64,000 bases of DNA from Argentina anserina (lineage: Eukaryota; Streptophyta; Magnoliopsida; Rosales; Rosaceae): the NCBI RefSeq assembly GCF_933775445.1, contig NC_065872.1, positions 1,488,001 to 1,552,000 on the forward strand, read 5' to 3'. Under the pieces are notes generated by a model. That model saw only the letters and a list, made by a program, of their open reading frames with translations, did no database searches and was not told the DNA's origin. The first letter of the stretch is position 1. The number at the start of each line of letters is the position of its first letter. The translations under genes were made by a program, and so were the position numbers. Below, piece after piece: positions 12,101-28,706 of the stretch.

Positions 12101-15100
12101 CCAGTACTATAATGAGACATCCAACCGAAAACGAAATGGTAATGAGTGAAGAAACCCAAAGACTTTGTACATTGAGATTACAGCATATATGCATGATTTC
12201 AGACTCTATATGCCCACCAAAATCTTAAGTAATCTACAATATCAACTAACAATGAACTAAAGATATGTCAAAGACGGTCAAATATACCTCAAAGGTAAGA
12301 AGAGAAGTGCATGTGGAAAATTAAACTTAATTATCAAGAATTTTTTTAGCAAGTTACAATATGAACTGAAAAGAAAAATCACTTAAAATTTTTCTACCTT
12401 ACTCTTCCTAACAGTTTGAGCTCCAGCATGCTCAACACCATCTTGAGGAGAAGACAAATAAGACTTGGTGAGGTGATCAAATCCAATTTCCAGAGTTTCC
12501 TGCCCAAAAAGATGCCCAAGGATACTACGAAATGTTTCTAGGTGAGTGGATTTATTGATATCGCCAACATGAAGTTCAATTGCCAATAGTTTTAGCAGCC
12601 AAGCTCTCTGCGAAAAGTTAAAGTTTAAATTATCATAAGAACCATGTAGAGATATAGGATTTGCAAATATGAATAATAGTTAAGCACGCTCATAAGAATC
12701 ACATTAAAATAAGAACATTTAAGCATCGGTGTTGGTGCACTAGGATGACAAATGAAGGCGAACATATAGGAATGAAAGACAATTAAACGGAAGGCAAAAC
12801 AAAAGGCAATGAATAATCAATATAATCCCTATATTATCCATGAGTTCAACTATGGGCAGCTTTCACTAAACACACAAATTCTGAGAAAAGTAATTAAAGA
12901 AAAGCAACCTGATGAAGGGAACTGACGCGTAGGGCCTGGTTGTTCTTCCTTTTGGGCAGTGGGGAAACCCCAATGGTATCTAGGTGCTGCAATGTTAAGA
13001 AAACTTCATATTAGACACATGTGAGAGCGAAACGGAAAAAATATAATAGAATTAAACAAAGATATATCAACACTTTTTTAAGCGTAATTCAAGAGTTACC
13101 TTTACAAAAAACTGATACTTTTTACTACTCAACAGATCCATCGTAGGATCACATGTTAGTGGATCCACGCACAGTTTATATAGGAGCTGCAAAGAGAAGT
13201 GTCAACACTGGAAGAAAATGTGGAAAATGTTTCTCTGTTGCTAGGGATTATCTCATTACCTGAAATCCAAACTCATGAAGTAGCATATTTACATCAGGCT
13301 TTGAAAGCTTCTCCAAGATCTCAAGGATAACCTTCAAGCAACTGCAAATGGCAATGTCATGGAGAAGAAATAAAAACAAAGTGACAAGAACTGTTGGGGC
13401 AACATAAAAGCAACTATACCTGTAATGAAATTTTGGTTGTAGCATAGAACGCTCAATAGGACTGTCAAGATCAAAATTTAGTAGCAAATGGGTAATATTG
13501 GGAGCTGGCCGACTGACATTGTCAATTAGAAGCTGTACATAATGAAGAAAAAAAGCCATGGGTAATTTAAGTTGTAATAATTAGCAAAAAGGAGGCATTA
13601 ACAACAGAAGTTACCAGCTGACCTGCAATATCAGTACACCTGGATCATCACTAGTGTTCTCTACAGCCTGAGACTCTTCTGATCGTACTTCTAGGCAGGC
13701 TGCATAATCCTCAATCAAACAGCTTGCAGCATTTGACTTTACCAGTAACTGCACAAGCCCAATCATGCGAGAACTGTCACCCAAAAAGAAATATTAGAAT
13801 GACATTTGGGTATTCCTCAATCAATTAGATCGCTAGAAAAAAGTAAATAAGAATTTTAGATAACGAAGTGCCTTAATATACTCATGATTTTGACAGAGCA
13901 CTGCTGAATCTGTGGTTGATAATCATATCTGACATATTCCAACAAAGCTACAATTTGATTATGATCTTGAGAGAGTATAACATCCAGAGGCTGAACAAAA
14001 TAAAGAAGAAAAGGAGCAAGAAATTAGTTAATGACTGTAGCATCCTTGAAAGAAGTTGGCACAGAACTCCATGAACACCAAGTCAATAAGCGAAAAGCAC
14101 CTTAGTTCTGTCTTATGCATGTAAATCTATGAACCAAATGTATGTACTACTGGCATAGAAATAGTTGCGGGGCATCCATTATCTCCAGACATGACAAAAG
14201 GGCAACAAAAATTGGGAGTTCTTACTTTTTACTCTTTTAAAATCATTATCTGCTTGTGCATGCATGTTTTGTTAGTAAGGATACAGTTTTTTTTTTTGTG
14301 ATTCTGCAGTCTATCATGAAAGCCGATTAAAACAGACAAACAGTTTTACACAGTTGCCATAAATAGGCATGCCAAACTTTTCTCTCTAGTGTCCTAAGAA
14401 CTTAACTTTCACAGAAATAAGGATCTGTGTGTTACTTTATACACCTGCCATTATCATATTGAAGACCGAAAGTTATTTCAGAAGGTGTGCTAAATGTGAT
14501 GGTTAACTAAACCAAAGCCACTTGACACTAGCAAAACTTCAGATAAAATTGGACAACTCTTAGGGAAACATGGCATGTGAAAAAAAATATTCACAGTTTG
14601 AAAAAAAAAAATACAGGCATACATCCAGGAAGGTAAGCTTAGTGAAAATCAGATGCCGGGAATATATAATGATAAACAGATTCAAATAAAGGTACAAATC
14701 CACCTAGAGGAAAGTCTGCCCAAGTTCGTATAACAAAGTTTGCAAGAAATACTAGAGACTAATATAGTTAAGAAATCTAAACAGTATCTACCTGGAAAAG
14801 AGGACGCCAGTAATCAGAAAGAAGCAAATCCTTCTCCAAGACAAGGATTATTATCTCCAGTGAGAGCTGCAGAGCCTTCTCTAAGAGTTTCCCGTACACT
14901 TGATTTGCCCGTTCAGTAATAATGGTATTGACACCTGGCAAAAGGATACCCATGATGTTCCGGAAAACAGATTTTCCACTCATGAAGTCCTGTAACAAGT
15001 AGTTAGTGTAAATATTGCTTCCTGTTGCCAACAAGACACTAACTTAGACAACGAGAATGGATGCACATTCTATACTGATTACGATTACTCACGGAAAATG

Positions 15101-18100
15101 AAATTCCACATTTATTAGCAAACTTATGGCCAAGTTAGAAAACGAAAAAAGTTGTTCGATTGGTTGGTACTCATGAATTCTTAAAGTAATCTTGCATAGC
15201 TTTGATTCACATCTGGGACAGCCACCCCAGCTTTTATAATTTCAGGATATAACTCATTTTAAAGCAATAAGCAAATAAATTGAATGAAACCAAAGACAAG
15301 CCCACCAAGGAGAAGAAAGATCACCTAAACACGACCAGAAGTGATATGAAATTAATTACAGCACAATCTATGGCAAATGCATGCTGGATTTGGCGTTCAA
15401 TGAGTAGCACATACGAACAGATGCACATGATGTACACTTACTTTTAGCAATTCTAGAATTGGTAGCTGCATCTGGAGTGAAGATTGTGTTGCTGTTGAAA
15501 TCTGAGATTGATCAATGCCACCATCAATATCTTCTTCACTGACGTCATACAGACTCAACATCCTGCATCAATTCTTATGAGATTAAACAAAAATATCCAT
15601 CCACATTACATACAAATTCAAGTTCTACAACATGAATTTAGAACTTTACTCCCAAGCAAATGATTTTGCTTTATGTACCAAAAGGCTAAGTTTAACATAC
15701 GTGAAACATATAGACTCCAAAATCATAAAGAAAAGCTTCTGATTAACTTTAGGATATACTAACATCTGAAAGTGCTGAAGGCATGCAACAACCAATTGCC
15801 ATTTTTCACAAGGATCAGCATAGGCTCTTTGAGGGAATGGCCTAAAAACATGATCATAAATGAACCTGAAAATTCCAATGAATCTGCAAACAGAGAAACT
15901 CCTCATCACTATTCAACAAATTTATTACAAAAAATTTCAGGCAAAGTAGAGGTCAAAAAATTAAAGAAACATTAGCAACAGTTACCTGCGCCCTCTATCA
16001 CTTAAGTCTCTTTCTTCAGATATAAGAGCATTTAGCAGGTTAAGGAAAGATATTGTTGAAGGATATTGCTCTCTCCTTGTTTCTATTTCATTGAGCTCGA
16101 ATTGCATATCATATACCTGTAACATACATGAGAGTTTCAACATATACAAAGGATATATGAAAAGGTAAACCTCCTGCCAAACTAGCAACCCGAAACCTAG
16201 ACGTAAAACAGAGAAACCAACTAGTGTCACTGTGTCAATAAAATGTTAGGATTTAATCTAACAAGATACAGCGGGGGCCTCTATAGCAAGATGCGACTTA
16301 ATACTCCAGGCTACCCTCAGCCCAACTTAAGCTCTTATTTATAGATATGTTGCAAAAACCAAAGGGTTGAAAGAATAACCAAAAAGGTTCTGGCAAAAAA
16401 CTCGAAGTTGGGTATTTGAAGAAAATATAAATGAACCACCAAAATCAAAGTACCAACCTGTGCAGCCATGGGTTGTGCACTCTTCCCAACATGGGATCCA
16501 ACAACCACAGGGAGATCATACTGCTCAAGATAACTCCAGACTGTATCTTTTAGGGCAGGAGACACATACACAAACATTGTTATTGCATTACGCAAGGCAC
16601 CCTGTTGTAGTTACAGTATAATATATCAGTAACAGTGAAGTGAAATTCAACAAGCTTCTAAAAAAACAAAATAAGCCAAAATGCTAACTAGATAGTAGAT
16701 AGTCTGGGCACCAAGTTCAGTACATCAATTTACCTTTAAATAAGGAGGCACGTTCTCATAACCAAGAAGCTTGAACAAAGGCTCGATATCAGGAAACCAA
16801 TTCTTTCGTTCAAGGGGATTTCCATTTTCCACAACCTGCAAAAACAGAAATAAGTCACTCCTCAAACATAAAATCCACGAGAAGATTGTGATGTATCATG
16901 GACTTTGTTTACTACAGATTTTCACCCAATCACAAAAGCTTTTGCACTCACAAACCTTTTGTAGGACATTCAAATAAGCAACAAGTGCTTTTGCATCACC
17001 CTCTGGGAGTTCTGGTAACATGGCACCAGCCGTTTGAAGAGACTGTTTGAATTTCTCGTCATAAATTGATAAGCTATCAAACAAAGTGCTCCACCCAACA
17101 GAACGAAACACTTTGCCCTGAAGTAACTCAAAAACCTTCGCAGCTCCTTCTTGACTAGAAGCCTGAAATGAAAGACAATCATGGAAAACTGTTTTGTGAT
17201 AAAGCATGCTTAAAAGTATTTAACTAGCTCAAACTTGTCTGCATACCAAGGTACTCAGCATATTCAAGAAAGCCACAAGGGTTTGAAAATTTGTATGGTC
17301 CTCTCCAGCAAAGTTCACAAATGTCCATAAAACGTCATTGCCAGACAACAGCTCTGGTTCCTTCTGGAAAAAGTCATTTACACAGAAAGTAAATATGAGG
17401 TTTAACTAAAAACCAGGAGCATAAAGCCATAGAGATGGATGATAAAAAAAGAAAAATAAACATGAGAAAATACAATTGACCTTGTTCTTACAAAACTAGA
17501 AAGTTCCCCTGCCCTCAGTATATAATTTTTAGCTCAAACTTACCTGATAAATTCCACTCACAAACTCCAAAAGAGAGATGAATGGCAGAGAGCCATTTTC
17601 AGAGGCTTGTGAAGTTTGGTTACTACCATGGGAAAAATCATGTGATCCAACCAGGCGGTATGGACTAAGTGTATTCATAGCCCTCTCCTTTGATTCTTTA
17701 ACCTGTAAGGAGTTGAAACAGAAAACAGAATATTGGAAATGCAAGGGTAGAACATAATAGTACAAATGCACACATATAACAGATTAATACAGACTAGATT
17801 GACAATACTCCACCTAACCTTGTCTCTGGCAAGTGGGTGAGATAAGAAGCAGGTGATCAACTTGTGAAGATAGGCATTGTACATATAGCCTATATCCTCG
17901 TCATCATTCTGCACATGATACACAAATCAATTCAAAATGCCAATGAAAGACAATGTAAAAAATTCAATACTGTAAGCTATTCCCATTTGACGCAATCCAC
18001 TAGAAAAAAGCTACAATCCCCTTGGCCTCAAACAACCAATTAACCAAGCACAGGAAACCAACTTAATCAATGGGACTAGATGTAAAGCTACTTGGCCAAC

Positions 18101-21100
18101 ATTATGACATTGCAACTGGAGAACCGTTTAATCCATATAAGTAAACCAAGATAATGACTCTTTTTCGTACGCTTTGAATCAACCCAAGCAAAAGAAAGCA
18201 ACTACAAACTGGGAGCAACGGCCTCAACTGATGAAGTAAAAAGATTTGGATTTTTGAATGTAAATCTTAAGTACCTATTGTGATCTTATCAACTCCTGTA
18301 ATACCGCATGCCAAATGAATGAACTTGAATATGCGAGACACAAACCATTCAAATGTACCCAATTTCCTTATAATATCCAATATGATTCATTGTAATTCAC
18401 AAAACTATTCATAGTAAAGCTATAAATAAGAACTGAAATGACCTGCCAATCCCGTAGTAAATGACTCATCAAGTTGAACTGATTTCAGTTATTTAACAAA
18501 GTTACATTAGGATCTAAGGAACACAAAGAAGAAGCAACTGGTTAAGCATTTGATTCAACAATTAAAAAAGAACAGACATTCCGTGCATAAGAACCAACCT
18601 CATATGCTGCCGTTTTAAGAACTTTATCTAATATAAACTGGAAAACATTCTTGGAAAAAACTACTTCTAAGCATGACTGTAGATAACTCAAATCGCTCGA
18701 TGAAACACTTGATATAGCATCCCTTCCAGTAAGAGCATCTTGTATTAGCATCAAGTGTACAGCCCAAGAAAGCCTTATAGTACCGACCAAGCCCTCAACA
18801 TTAGGATCATTTCCGGCTGCCATTACCTGAAGCACAGATGATGAGCAGCAATTTCAAAATAGGAAAAAGAAACACTATGTTTTTTGCCTTACGATTTCGT
18901 GAAATTCATGTCTGAAAGAGGCATCCCCGGACAAGACAGATGCTTTATCAGGTGCTGCACTCAGAGCGTCTGATACAAAACCAATCACGAGAGAAAAAAG
19001 AAGACTGAATGTGATCTGCAAAAATTTGAAATATATGTATGAAAACTCAGATGGACAGAAAAAAAAATAGATAACCTAATAGATGCACATAAAAATCATG
19101 TTTACGACAGGAGAAGTAGGCTTAACTCCTGACTATTTTCCAAGCCAATATCACAAACATACAATTAAGAACAATAAACCATTCAACATAGAATGGAACA
19201 TGCCTGGCGTTTTATGGTGTCATTAGTCCCACTAAGTTCAGAAGCACTATCTTTGTAAACGATAAACATATCCTTCACATCCTTGGGACCTGCAAGCAAG
19301 ATATAACAAAAGGATATTAATATGAACTGTATTAAGAAAAGACAGCATGTGAAAGTCACTGCTTAATACCGACAACATCCTTGGTTTCAAACAAGCATAT
19401 CATGTCCAGTAAAAGCTATATATATTCAGTACCATAGAAATTTACTTTAACAGACAAGAATAAAATGTTGAGTCAATCAAAACGCAAAATGCATCCAAAT
19501 GGTGTACTGCACTATGCAACATATAATTTAAAATCGATCAATATCTCCTAGTGTAGCCATCAATTAAGTTGTATTAAGCATAAATATTGGACATTTCATG
19601 TGTGGAGTCAGCTCTTTCGATATTGTAAAAAGCAGTGTTATAGTGTAATAACAACCCATAAACACTTTGCTTACTTGTCCGTACAACAAGAATAGAAAGA
19701 ACAAGGCAATGTCCAAGTATGAGCCTTTCCCGAGACACCACAGCTTGTCGTACAACAAGCGCACCTCTAGAGTCGAGAACATAACGTTCAGAATGAGGCC
19801 CACCCAGGCCAGCTGGTTCTTCTCTATTAAGTTCCTACGATGAAACTCAATAAAGTTCCTTAAAGGTGCATCAACTATCAACAGTATTTGTGAATTTTAT
19901 CGAAAGAAACTAGACATTTGAAACAACAGAGAGTTGCTTCCATTTATAGAAGATTAGACTAAATCAAAGACACGTGTCTGAATAAATCATAAGACACTCT
20001 CAAGCTTCCCAAAGTAACAATTTTCTCGACAGAATATCCAAAACCCAAGACAAAGTTTAGAGGGATAACCATTCCAAACCTTTATAAGAGAAATCAACCT
20101 CTGTCGAAGCCCATCGTTGATTAGATTTTCCAAATATTTTTGGATGTCAGATACAACGTCAGGTTCAAGTCCCTGATCAAGCACAACAGCCTGTGGAAAC
20201 AATAGTACGTTAGCAATAAACTAAAGATCAAAGTAATAAGTAAAAGGATTTTGAATGATAAAACGGATCAGGATAGAGATACCCTCAAAAGTGTATAGAG
20301 AGCTGTTAATAGATCTCTTCTCTCCGTGTACCAGAGCCCTGTTGTAAGGCGTAAAATTTCTAGTGGCTCCCTTCCCATTAAGCCCCACTAAGAAAAAACA
20401 ACACATAATGAATTTGGATGTCCAACAAAAATTATAGCTTTATAAGTCAATTGAGTATAATGAGAAAATTAAAATGACAGCAACGATTTACCTCTTGATT
20501 TGCAGAGACGATCAAGCGTACACAATCAATCTCATTGAGATGAAGGTCGTCACTTAACTTCAAAGCCTACAAAAGTGGAAATAATAGTATCAATAGTTGT
20601 TCGATAAATGGTGAAGCAAATTTGCATTACCCAGAGTAGAAAAAAGTCTGATAAAAAAAAAAGAAGCATAAAAGACAAGGCTAAAGCTCTATAAGCTGAA
20701 ACAATATCATCAATAGTTTTCCGAAATGTAAATGCAGTAGTGATTTGCATTTTTTTTAAGTGAAGAGTCATGATAAATTGACGCCCTCCTTTGTTCGAAA
20801 AGGAAGACATCCAAACAAAACGCAAAAACCACAATACTACATGTTTCACTAGTCAAATCCTATAAAGTCCAAATGTTGCCATCCTAAATTATCACCTACA
20901 CGAGCACTGAAATAGGCTAAAAAACTAAGCATTGAACTGTAAGGCCGACTCAATAGTATATCTAACGAGTACATAATGTCAGTCCCTGACAGAACTCATC
21001 TCGCCGCGCACTAAAACAGACACAAATGCTGAACAACATTGTAGCTAATTTCGTAACAGAACTACTTAACAGTTCCTAGCTTTATCCAATTCAACTACAC

Positions 21101-21495
21101 AATGCTTCAATTCTCCTAATGTTAAGGGCTAGGGTTACATACAATCTGGACATCCTGATCATCAAGCAAAATCGGCGGCCCATTGGGAAGCCTGACTTCC
21201 TTGGACTGAACCTGAGCTCGGTCCGCCGGCTTCGGAGGCTACAGCAACAAAATTGAACTCACAATCAGCACAAAATCAACAAGAACAAAACTACACAGAG
21301 CTCGAGAACTACGATTCTTCCTCTGCATTGTGAGAAACTAAGAAATAAGAGGAGTACCGGATATGAGAGGAGGGACTGGAGCGACGGGAGAGAGGCTCGG
21401 ATAGCGTGCATGAGCTCCACTCTCCGCGACGGGCTCGGCGGCAGCGGGCCGAGTAGAGCCGATTCGATTACGGAGAGGAGCTGCTTCGGCGTCAT
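6129..21495 (-). CDS. NUP205: nuclear pore complex protein NUP205, about 40+ exons
   Basis: This is a large scaffold nucleoporin of the inner-ring complex (Nup192/Nup205 family) at the nuclear envelope. Exon 1 (about 21361-21495) encodes MTPKQLLSVIESALLGPLPP followed by an alpha-helical stretch, which matches the N-terminus of plant NUP205 as I know it. Further recognisable blocks include ALKLSDDLHLNEIDCVRLIV (20492-20566), VLDQGLEPDVVSDIQKYLEN (about 20080-20192) and ERYVLDSRGALVVRQAVVSR (about 19700-19838). The gene continues through many short exons to LVEHVLNVFLSHFQD (about 6860-6980), an exon at 6458-6590 and the final exon 6129-6212, which ends in KEFTIQKLSS. Exons are mostly 70-230 bp with GT-AG borders, the expected architecture of a roughly 1,850-residue helical solenoid. 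I did not verify every junction, so the exact exon count is approximate. No lesion was noticed in the exons I read. The gene accounts for nearly a quarter of the window. Confidence 0.9.
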
Positions 21496-22410
21496 GGCCG
21501 TGGATTCTGGAACCGGCGGAGGTGCGAAACCCTAGGAGAGAGAGTGTTTGTGTGGAAAAGGCGGGAAATGCGATTCAGAGGTTTTGGGATTTTAGTTCAG
21601 AGAGAAGGAAGAAGAAGAAGAGACAGAGAGAGGTTTGGGGTGGTGGGTAAAACCCCGTATAATCCCTAATGGTATTTTTTTTTTAAATCTGTATACGGTA
21701 AATCGTAACTTATTTGAATTACATTATACTCGATTAATAAATAATTTTATTATAATATTATTTTTTACATGTCTTGACTCGGGATTAACGTGCTAACTTA
21801 ATATTTCATTAAATTTGTAACATTATAGAAATTTAATAATTCATATAAACTCCATCAAATATATAATAATGACATAATTTATATAATAATTTTTATATTT
21901 ATGAGAATTTTATTGAAGAATTTTGTTAATTTAATTATAATCAAATAAAATAATAATATACATCGGACAATATAATATTTTGAATAATCCTTAGGAAACA
22001 AAAAGTAAAACTTTTTTTGTCTTCAAAAAAATAAAAGAAAATATTTATTATACTTTAATAAATTAATAATTTATTAAATTAATATATTATTATGGACTTG
22101 AAATTAATTACGCACCTAGGGAAATAATGATACTAAGAAGAAAAAATCTATGTACTCTTTTTTTCTCGGACGATCCATACGTAACGCTAGGAATACATAA
22201 AAGGAACTTAACATAAGGCAGAGGATGGGTTCGTCTGTGGTACATCGATGTATACTATACAGCAGGAGATGAACGGTTGGCATAGGCTGTCAGAAATTAC
22301 ACGCAGTGGTAGTTGTGATGTCCTGCGGTCTGATGTGCTGTTGTATGTTATACAACAACGTATGATCGATTTTTCTGCAGAGGATGGCCTAATTGAAACA
22401 AGGAGAGACA

Positions 22411-22557
22411 GTGAGGAAAGAACCAAAATCCATTGAAAAACGTTTAAATTGATGATAGGTATGTGGGATGTCCAAAGTGTGGTATGTGATATTTGAAAAA
22501 CGTGAGGAAAGAACCAAAATCCATTGAAAAACGTTTAAATTGATGATAGGTATGTGG
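22411..22557. repeat. tandem duplication, 91-bp period
   Basis: About 56 bp beginning GTGAGGAAAGAACCAAAATC at 22411 recur almost exactly at 22502. Both copies run through ATTGATGATAGGTATGTGG. The spacer also ends in TTGAAAAACGTG, echoing the inside of the unit, so this is a direct tandem duplication of a 91-bp unit. Confidence 0.9.
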
Positions 22558-22565
22558 TATGTGCA

Positions 22566-22648
22566 TGATATGATATTTGTGCACAAGTAACCATTCCCAC
22601 GCATGGCCCATCTGATACTTATCATTATCATGCACAAATATCATATCA
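22566..22648. repeat. inverted repeat, 18-bp perfect arms
   Basis: TGATATGATATTTGTGCA at 22566-22583 is the exact reverse complement of 22631-22648, with a 47-bp loop. It lies just after the tandem duplication. It could be the remnant of a small foldback element or simply a hairpin; no target duplication was found. Confidence 0.8.
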
Positions 22649-22875
22649 CAAATATTGTTTGTCAAAACTTATATATCCACCAAAACCTCAAAGCAACCAA
22701 TGTGGCAATGATTAATTAGGCAATAATTTCATTTCTTAGAGTTCTAAGCGCCTCCACAAGTTATAGAATAAAACTGTACATGAACATCTATAATTATATA
22801 TCAAGCAAATATACATACAAGGTGTTCTCTCTTTTGAAAATAAGGGGAAGTGTCCAGGTTTGTAGTTAGCTGAAA

Positions 22876-24252
<1,377 letters not shown>

Positions 24253-24775
24253 ACTATCCATGGAGTCCCAATTTGCTTGATTGATATAAAATTCAATTAG
24301 AAGTGAGCATTTCTTATATATTAGTTTGTATAATTGTTCAGAACAATATGTTAAAAGGATTGATGTTTTGCTGATCTCCCTAGTGAGTAGCGAGTGTCAA
24401 TACTAGACAAATAATTAATGCATCAAATCGAGGTAAAAAATAATAATAAGACGTTGATTATTTGGTAGATAGCATCATTACATAAGTATCATATATAAAA
24501 GATTCATATCAGCATTCAATATCCAAGCATCCTTACAAAAAATTAAGGGTTGCAACTTGCTTGTTAGTTTATGTAAAGATAATGAATGAGCCATGATTAT
24601 ATTAAACAGCAGGAACAACAACATGTCCGGCCGCCGTTGGATTTTTCTGAGGAGCATAATGCTGACTGAGGACCCAAGAATGATGCTTTTGGGTACAGAA
24701 ATGAGGCCTATTTTATATCTCATCCTTCTCCCGCTAGTGTTCATTGAGTTTTCCTCAGCCATCTAGTAGCTGAAT
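24253..24775. other. intergenic between the two alkenal reductases
   Basis: Just over 500 bp holding the 3' end of copy 1 and the promoter of copy 2. A 94-codon open frame on the minus strand (24478-24762) has no family resemblance that I can recognise and is not called. Confidence 0.5.
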
Positions 24776-26178
<1,403 letters not shown>

Positions 26179-26769
26179 ACTATGGAGTCTCATTTGCTTG
26201 ATCTATATATACTAAATTGGGAAAGAGCATGCATATTTCTCAATTCTCATGTCTTCCCATTGTGTCATTGGTTTTACTATCTAACCCCGTTTATGTCTGC
26301 AATAGCTTCAAAAGAGCAGGAGTTATCAAACAGAAGTAGGAGGACGTAAATTCCCTTACCATGGAATGCATTAGGCTCCATGTCCTCAACTTAATGTTAT
26401 ATCCCTTCTCCGTGTATGGTTCGTGAGAGAAAGTTGAACTTAATATTTGATTCCAGTTTTGTTTTTTTGTTTTTTTTTTTGAGAAAAAATAATATATATT
26501 TCACCATGAAAAGATTACAAACAAAGGAAAAACTCGAAATGATATTAGTTAGGCAGTCTTATTTTATTTTATTTTATTTTAAAGAAGAATATTAGTTAAG
26601 CAGTCATGGTCACCTGCCAACACGATTTGTTTGTGTCAACAATCATAGTATCAAATAGTGAAAAATAGTAGTGAAGAACAAGGTTTCAAATATCTGTATC
26701 GATATATTTATCGTGCTTTTGACAAAAAATATATTAGATATGTCCAAAATATTTGAGAAGAACTTTTTA

Positions 26770-26935
26770 AATTTTGTGTGAAGAAAGTTGGCTGTAAACT
26801 TTCTTCGGAAACAATTTTGTGTATAATGTATTTTCTACAGAAAAATGTCTGTGAGTAAAATTCACTATGAATTTTCTTCAGAAAGAAGTTTTGTGAATAA
26901 AATTCGCTATGGACTTTCTTATGATACTTTGGGTT
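26770..26935. repeat. diverged tandem repeats, about 3 units
   Basis: Three imperfect units share a pattern like TTTGTGAATAAAATTC followed by CTATGGACTTTCTT (GTGAAGAAAGTTGG..., GTGAGTAAAATTCAC..., GTGAATAAAATTCGC...). The period is about 50-65 bp. They lie just before a copia fragment and may belong to the same old insertion. Confidence 0.5.
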
Positions 26936-26983
26936 TTAAATCTCCTTTGGAAATGATGAAGAACATGAAAAATTGATATCTCT

Positions 26984-27079
26984 CACCTTAGAACCTTTGG
27001 CTGTGTTTGTTTTGTTCACATCCAGTCAAATAAAAGGGATAAGTTAGACCCAAGAGCTGTGAAATTTGTGTTTCTAGGG
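26984..27079 (+). pseudogene. Ty1/copia polyprotein relic, 32 codons
   Basis: One open stretch reads HLRTFGCVCFVHIQSNKRDK followed by LDPRAVKFVFLG. This is the conserved linker between integrase and reverse transcriptase of plant copia elements (typically HLRVFGC...KLDPRA.KCVFLGY). It is opened by a broken frame and closed by TAA. No LTRs or other domains were found around it, so it is a short, old fragment. Confidence 0.75.
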
Positions 27080-27902
27080 TAACTTAAAATTTCACATGTA
27101 ATGCTTGCTTGAATTAGATTTGAAACTCATTTAAGAGATACTAGCCTATGTCAAGAACTTGAAAAAGCACGAACATTACGATCTAGACAAAAACCACAAA
27201 TCCAAACCAAAATCAACAAAAATTGAACCCTGCAAAAAGAAGAGTAAAAGCCACAAGCCGATATGAACCTGATCTGCTCTAAACTTGCATGTGCTTATTG
27301 TTATACTATTCCTGACATAGCGATCAACTCTAAACCAAAAATGAAGTTTAAGTCAACACGAGAACATCAACCTAGCTATTCCATCAACTACACAGCATCT
27401 TCTCCAATGCTAGCAATTCAATGTACAACTTAACTTCATGCATTCTCAATCATCAAACTCAATAACAAAAAACCTACATAGACATAAACAAAACGAACAC
27501 AAATCTCCCACCTTATGAAAAGTAATATTCCCAAGCCTGTCAGAAGCAGCAGCCTCAAAACACAGTAACCAACTCCCTAACACGATTCAAGTAAATCCCA
27601 TCACAAAGCCTCTGCAAATTCTCCAAAACCGGACAGAAAAAATGCATCTATGCCATGAAATTGCATTTTCCAACTATTTGGCTAATTGCAACTGTCGACC
27701 TTGTTCAGTTGTTCATACTTCGAAGAACATGTAATATCTAGCAGCCACATTAGGAAATTTATACCAAATCAAGCTAGTTTAGATCACATGTAGATTATTT
27801 AATTTCCATATTTTGCATTGATTTGATTTCCCTCGTATCAAATTTTCTTGGCCTTTTCGAGAGTCTTAGCATTAAAGATTTACCCTAACATTGCTAGCTA
27901 CC

Positions 27903-27911
27903 ACTATATAA
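27903..27911 (+). promoter_or_regulatory. TATA-like box of the LEA_2 pseudogene
   Basis: CTATATAAG, about 82 bp upstream of the pseudogene ATG. The promoter appears to be preserved although the coding region is broken. Confidence 0.4.
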
Positions 27912-28170
27912 GTATATAGAGGAGCACGTAGTTCAGTACTTCAGTTCATGCATATACCTCATCTCAAATAAAAGCTAAAACCTCTTTCAACCATGAATCC
28001 TGAACATAAAGCTGTACTCATCAAGATCGTCACCTTCCTCAAAGCTATCGTGCTCCTCTGGATTATTATAGGCTTTGTCGTAGGTCTCATCATCGTGGCC
28101 TTAGCCGTCCTTCGGCTCAAGACTGCCGTCACCGTCACCATCACCGATGCCTCTCTGACCCAATTCAAAC

Positions 28171-28345
28171 CAGTGGCGGATCCAAAGTTTAAAACTTAGG
28201 TGAACGGAAAAAAATTTAGGTAAGTGGGTCACTGTCTCACTGGGTCTGCTCTTTTTAGTTACCGGCTATTTTTTTTTTTTACAATGTAAGCTTTTAAAAC
28301 CTACCGAACTGGAGCCGGGCTTGCTCCTATGTAAGTCCGCCACTG
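28171..28345. mobile_element. 175-bp hAT MITE in the LEA_2 gene
   Basis: It starts CAGTGGCGGATCC and ends with GTCCGCCACTG; the first ten bases are perfect inverted repeats. A perfect 8-bp target duplication, ATTCAAAC, flanks it at 28163-28170 and 28346-28353. The ends match those of the larger element at 3358-4730, so both belong to one hAT terminal family. It has no coding capacity. Confidence 0.93.
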
Positions 28346-28706
28346 ATTCAAACTCAACCAAGACTCCATCAACTACAGCCTTACATTCGACCTCGCCATC
28401 AACAACTCCTGCCACCCTTCAAACAACGCCTCCAGAACACGACCATCCTGCATACAATTCTTCAAGGGCTGGCGTCAATGAGGTTTTCGGAAAGTGACCT
28501 CTCCCAGTATAGATTGGAGAGTGCAGCTGGTGTTTATAGTATTGACGTGGTGGCTACCATATGAAAATAAAAGGAAGGAAAGCGAGGTCTGTTAAACGTG
28601 ATTGGATCTGCGAGCTGAAGCTTCCTTTGATGAGTTCTGGTGAAGCCTCCCGCTCTCCTAGTTTCAGTGCTGTAAAATGTAGGGTTCGTCGGAAGGCGCC
28701 AAAGAG

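Larger units (their letters stand above)
21496..22875. other. intergenic between NUP205 and alkenal reductase 1
   Basis: The first 150 bp are the NUP205 5' leader and promoter side, with GAGA-rich sequence at 21595-21635. Then follow about 500 bp of very AT-rich DNA. A 91-bp tandem duplication and an 18-bp inverted repeat lie at 22411-22648 (listed separately). No gene is seen. Confidence 0.6.
26179..27992. other. intergenic with transposon debris
   Basis: Holds a T-rich tract near 26461-26480, diverged roughly 60-bp repeats at 26770-26935, a copia relic at 26984-27079, and AT-rich sequence. A TATA-like CTATATAAG lies at 27903-27911, about 80 bp before the LEA_2 pseudogene ATG. No intact gene is present. 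Confidence 0.55.

Noticed and set aside
24478..24762. 94-codon minus-strand open frame between the reductase genes
   Set aside because: No recognisable domain. A second frame here gives a peptide-like stretch (APQKNPTAAGHVVVPAV), but there is no start codon and no splice support strong enough to call.
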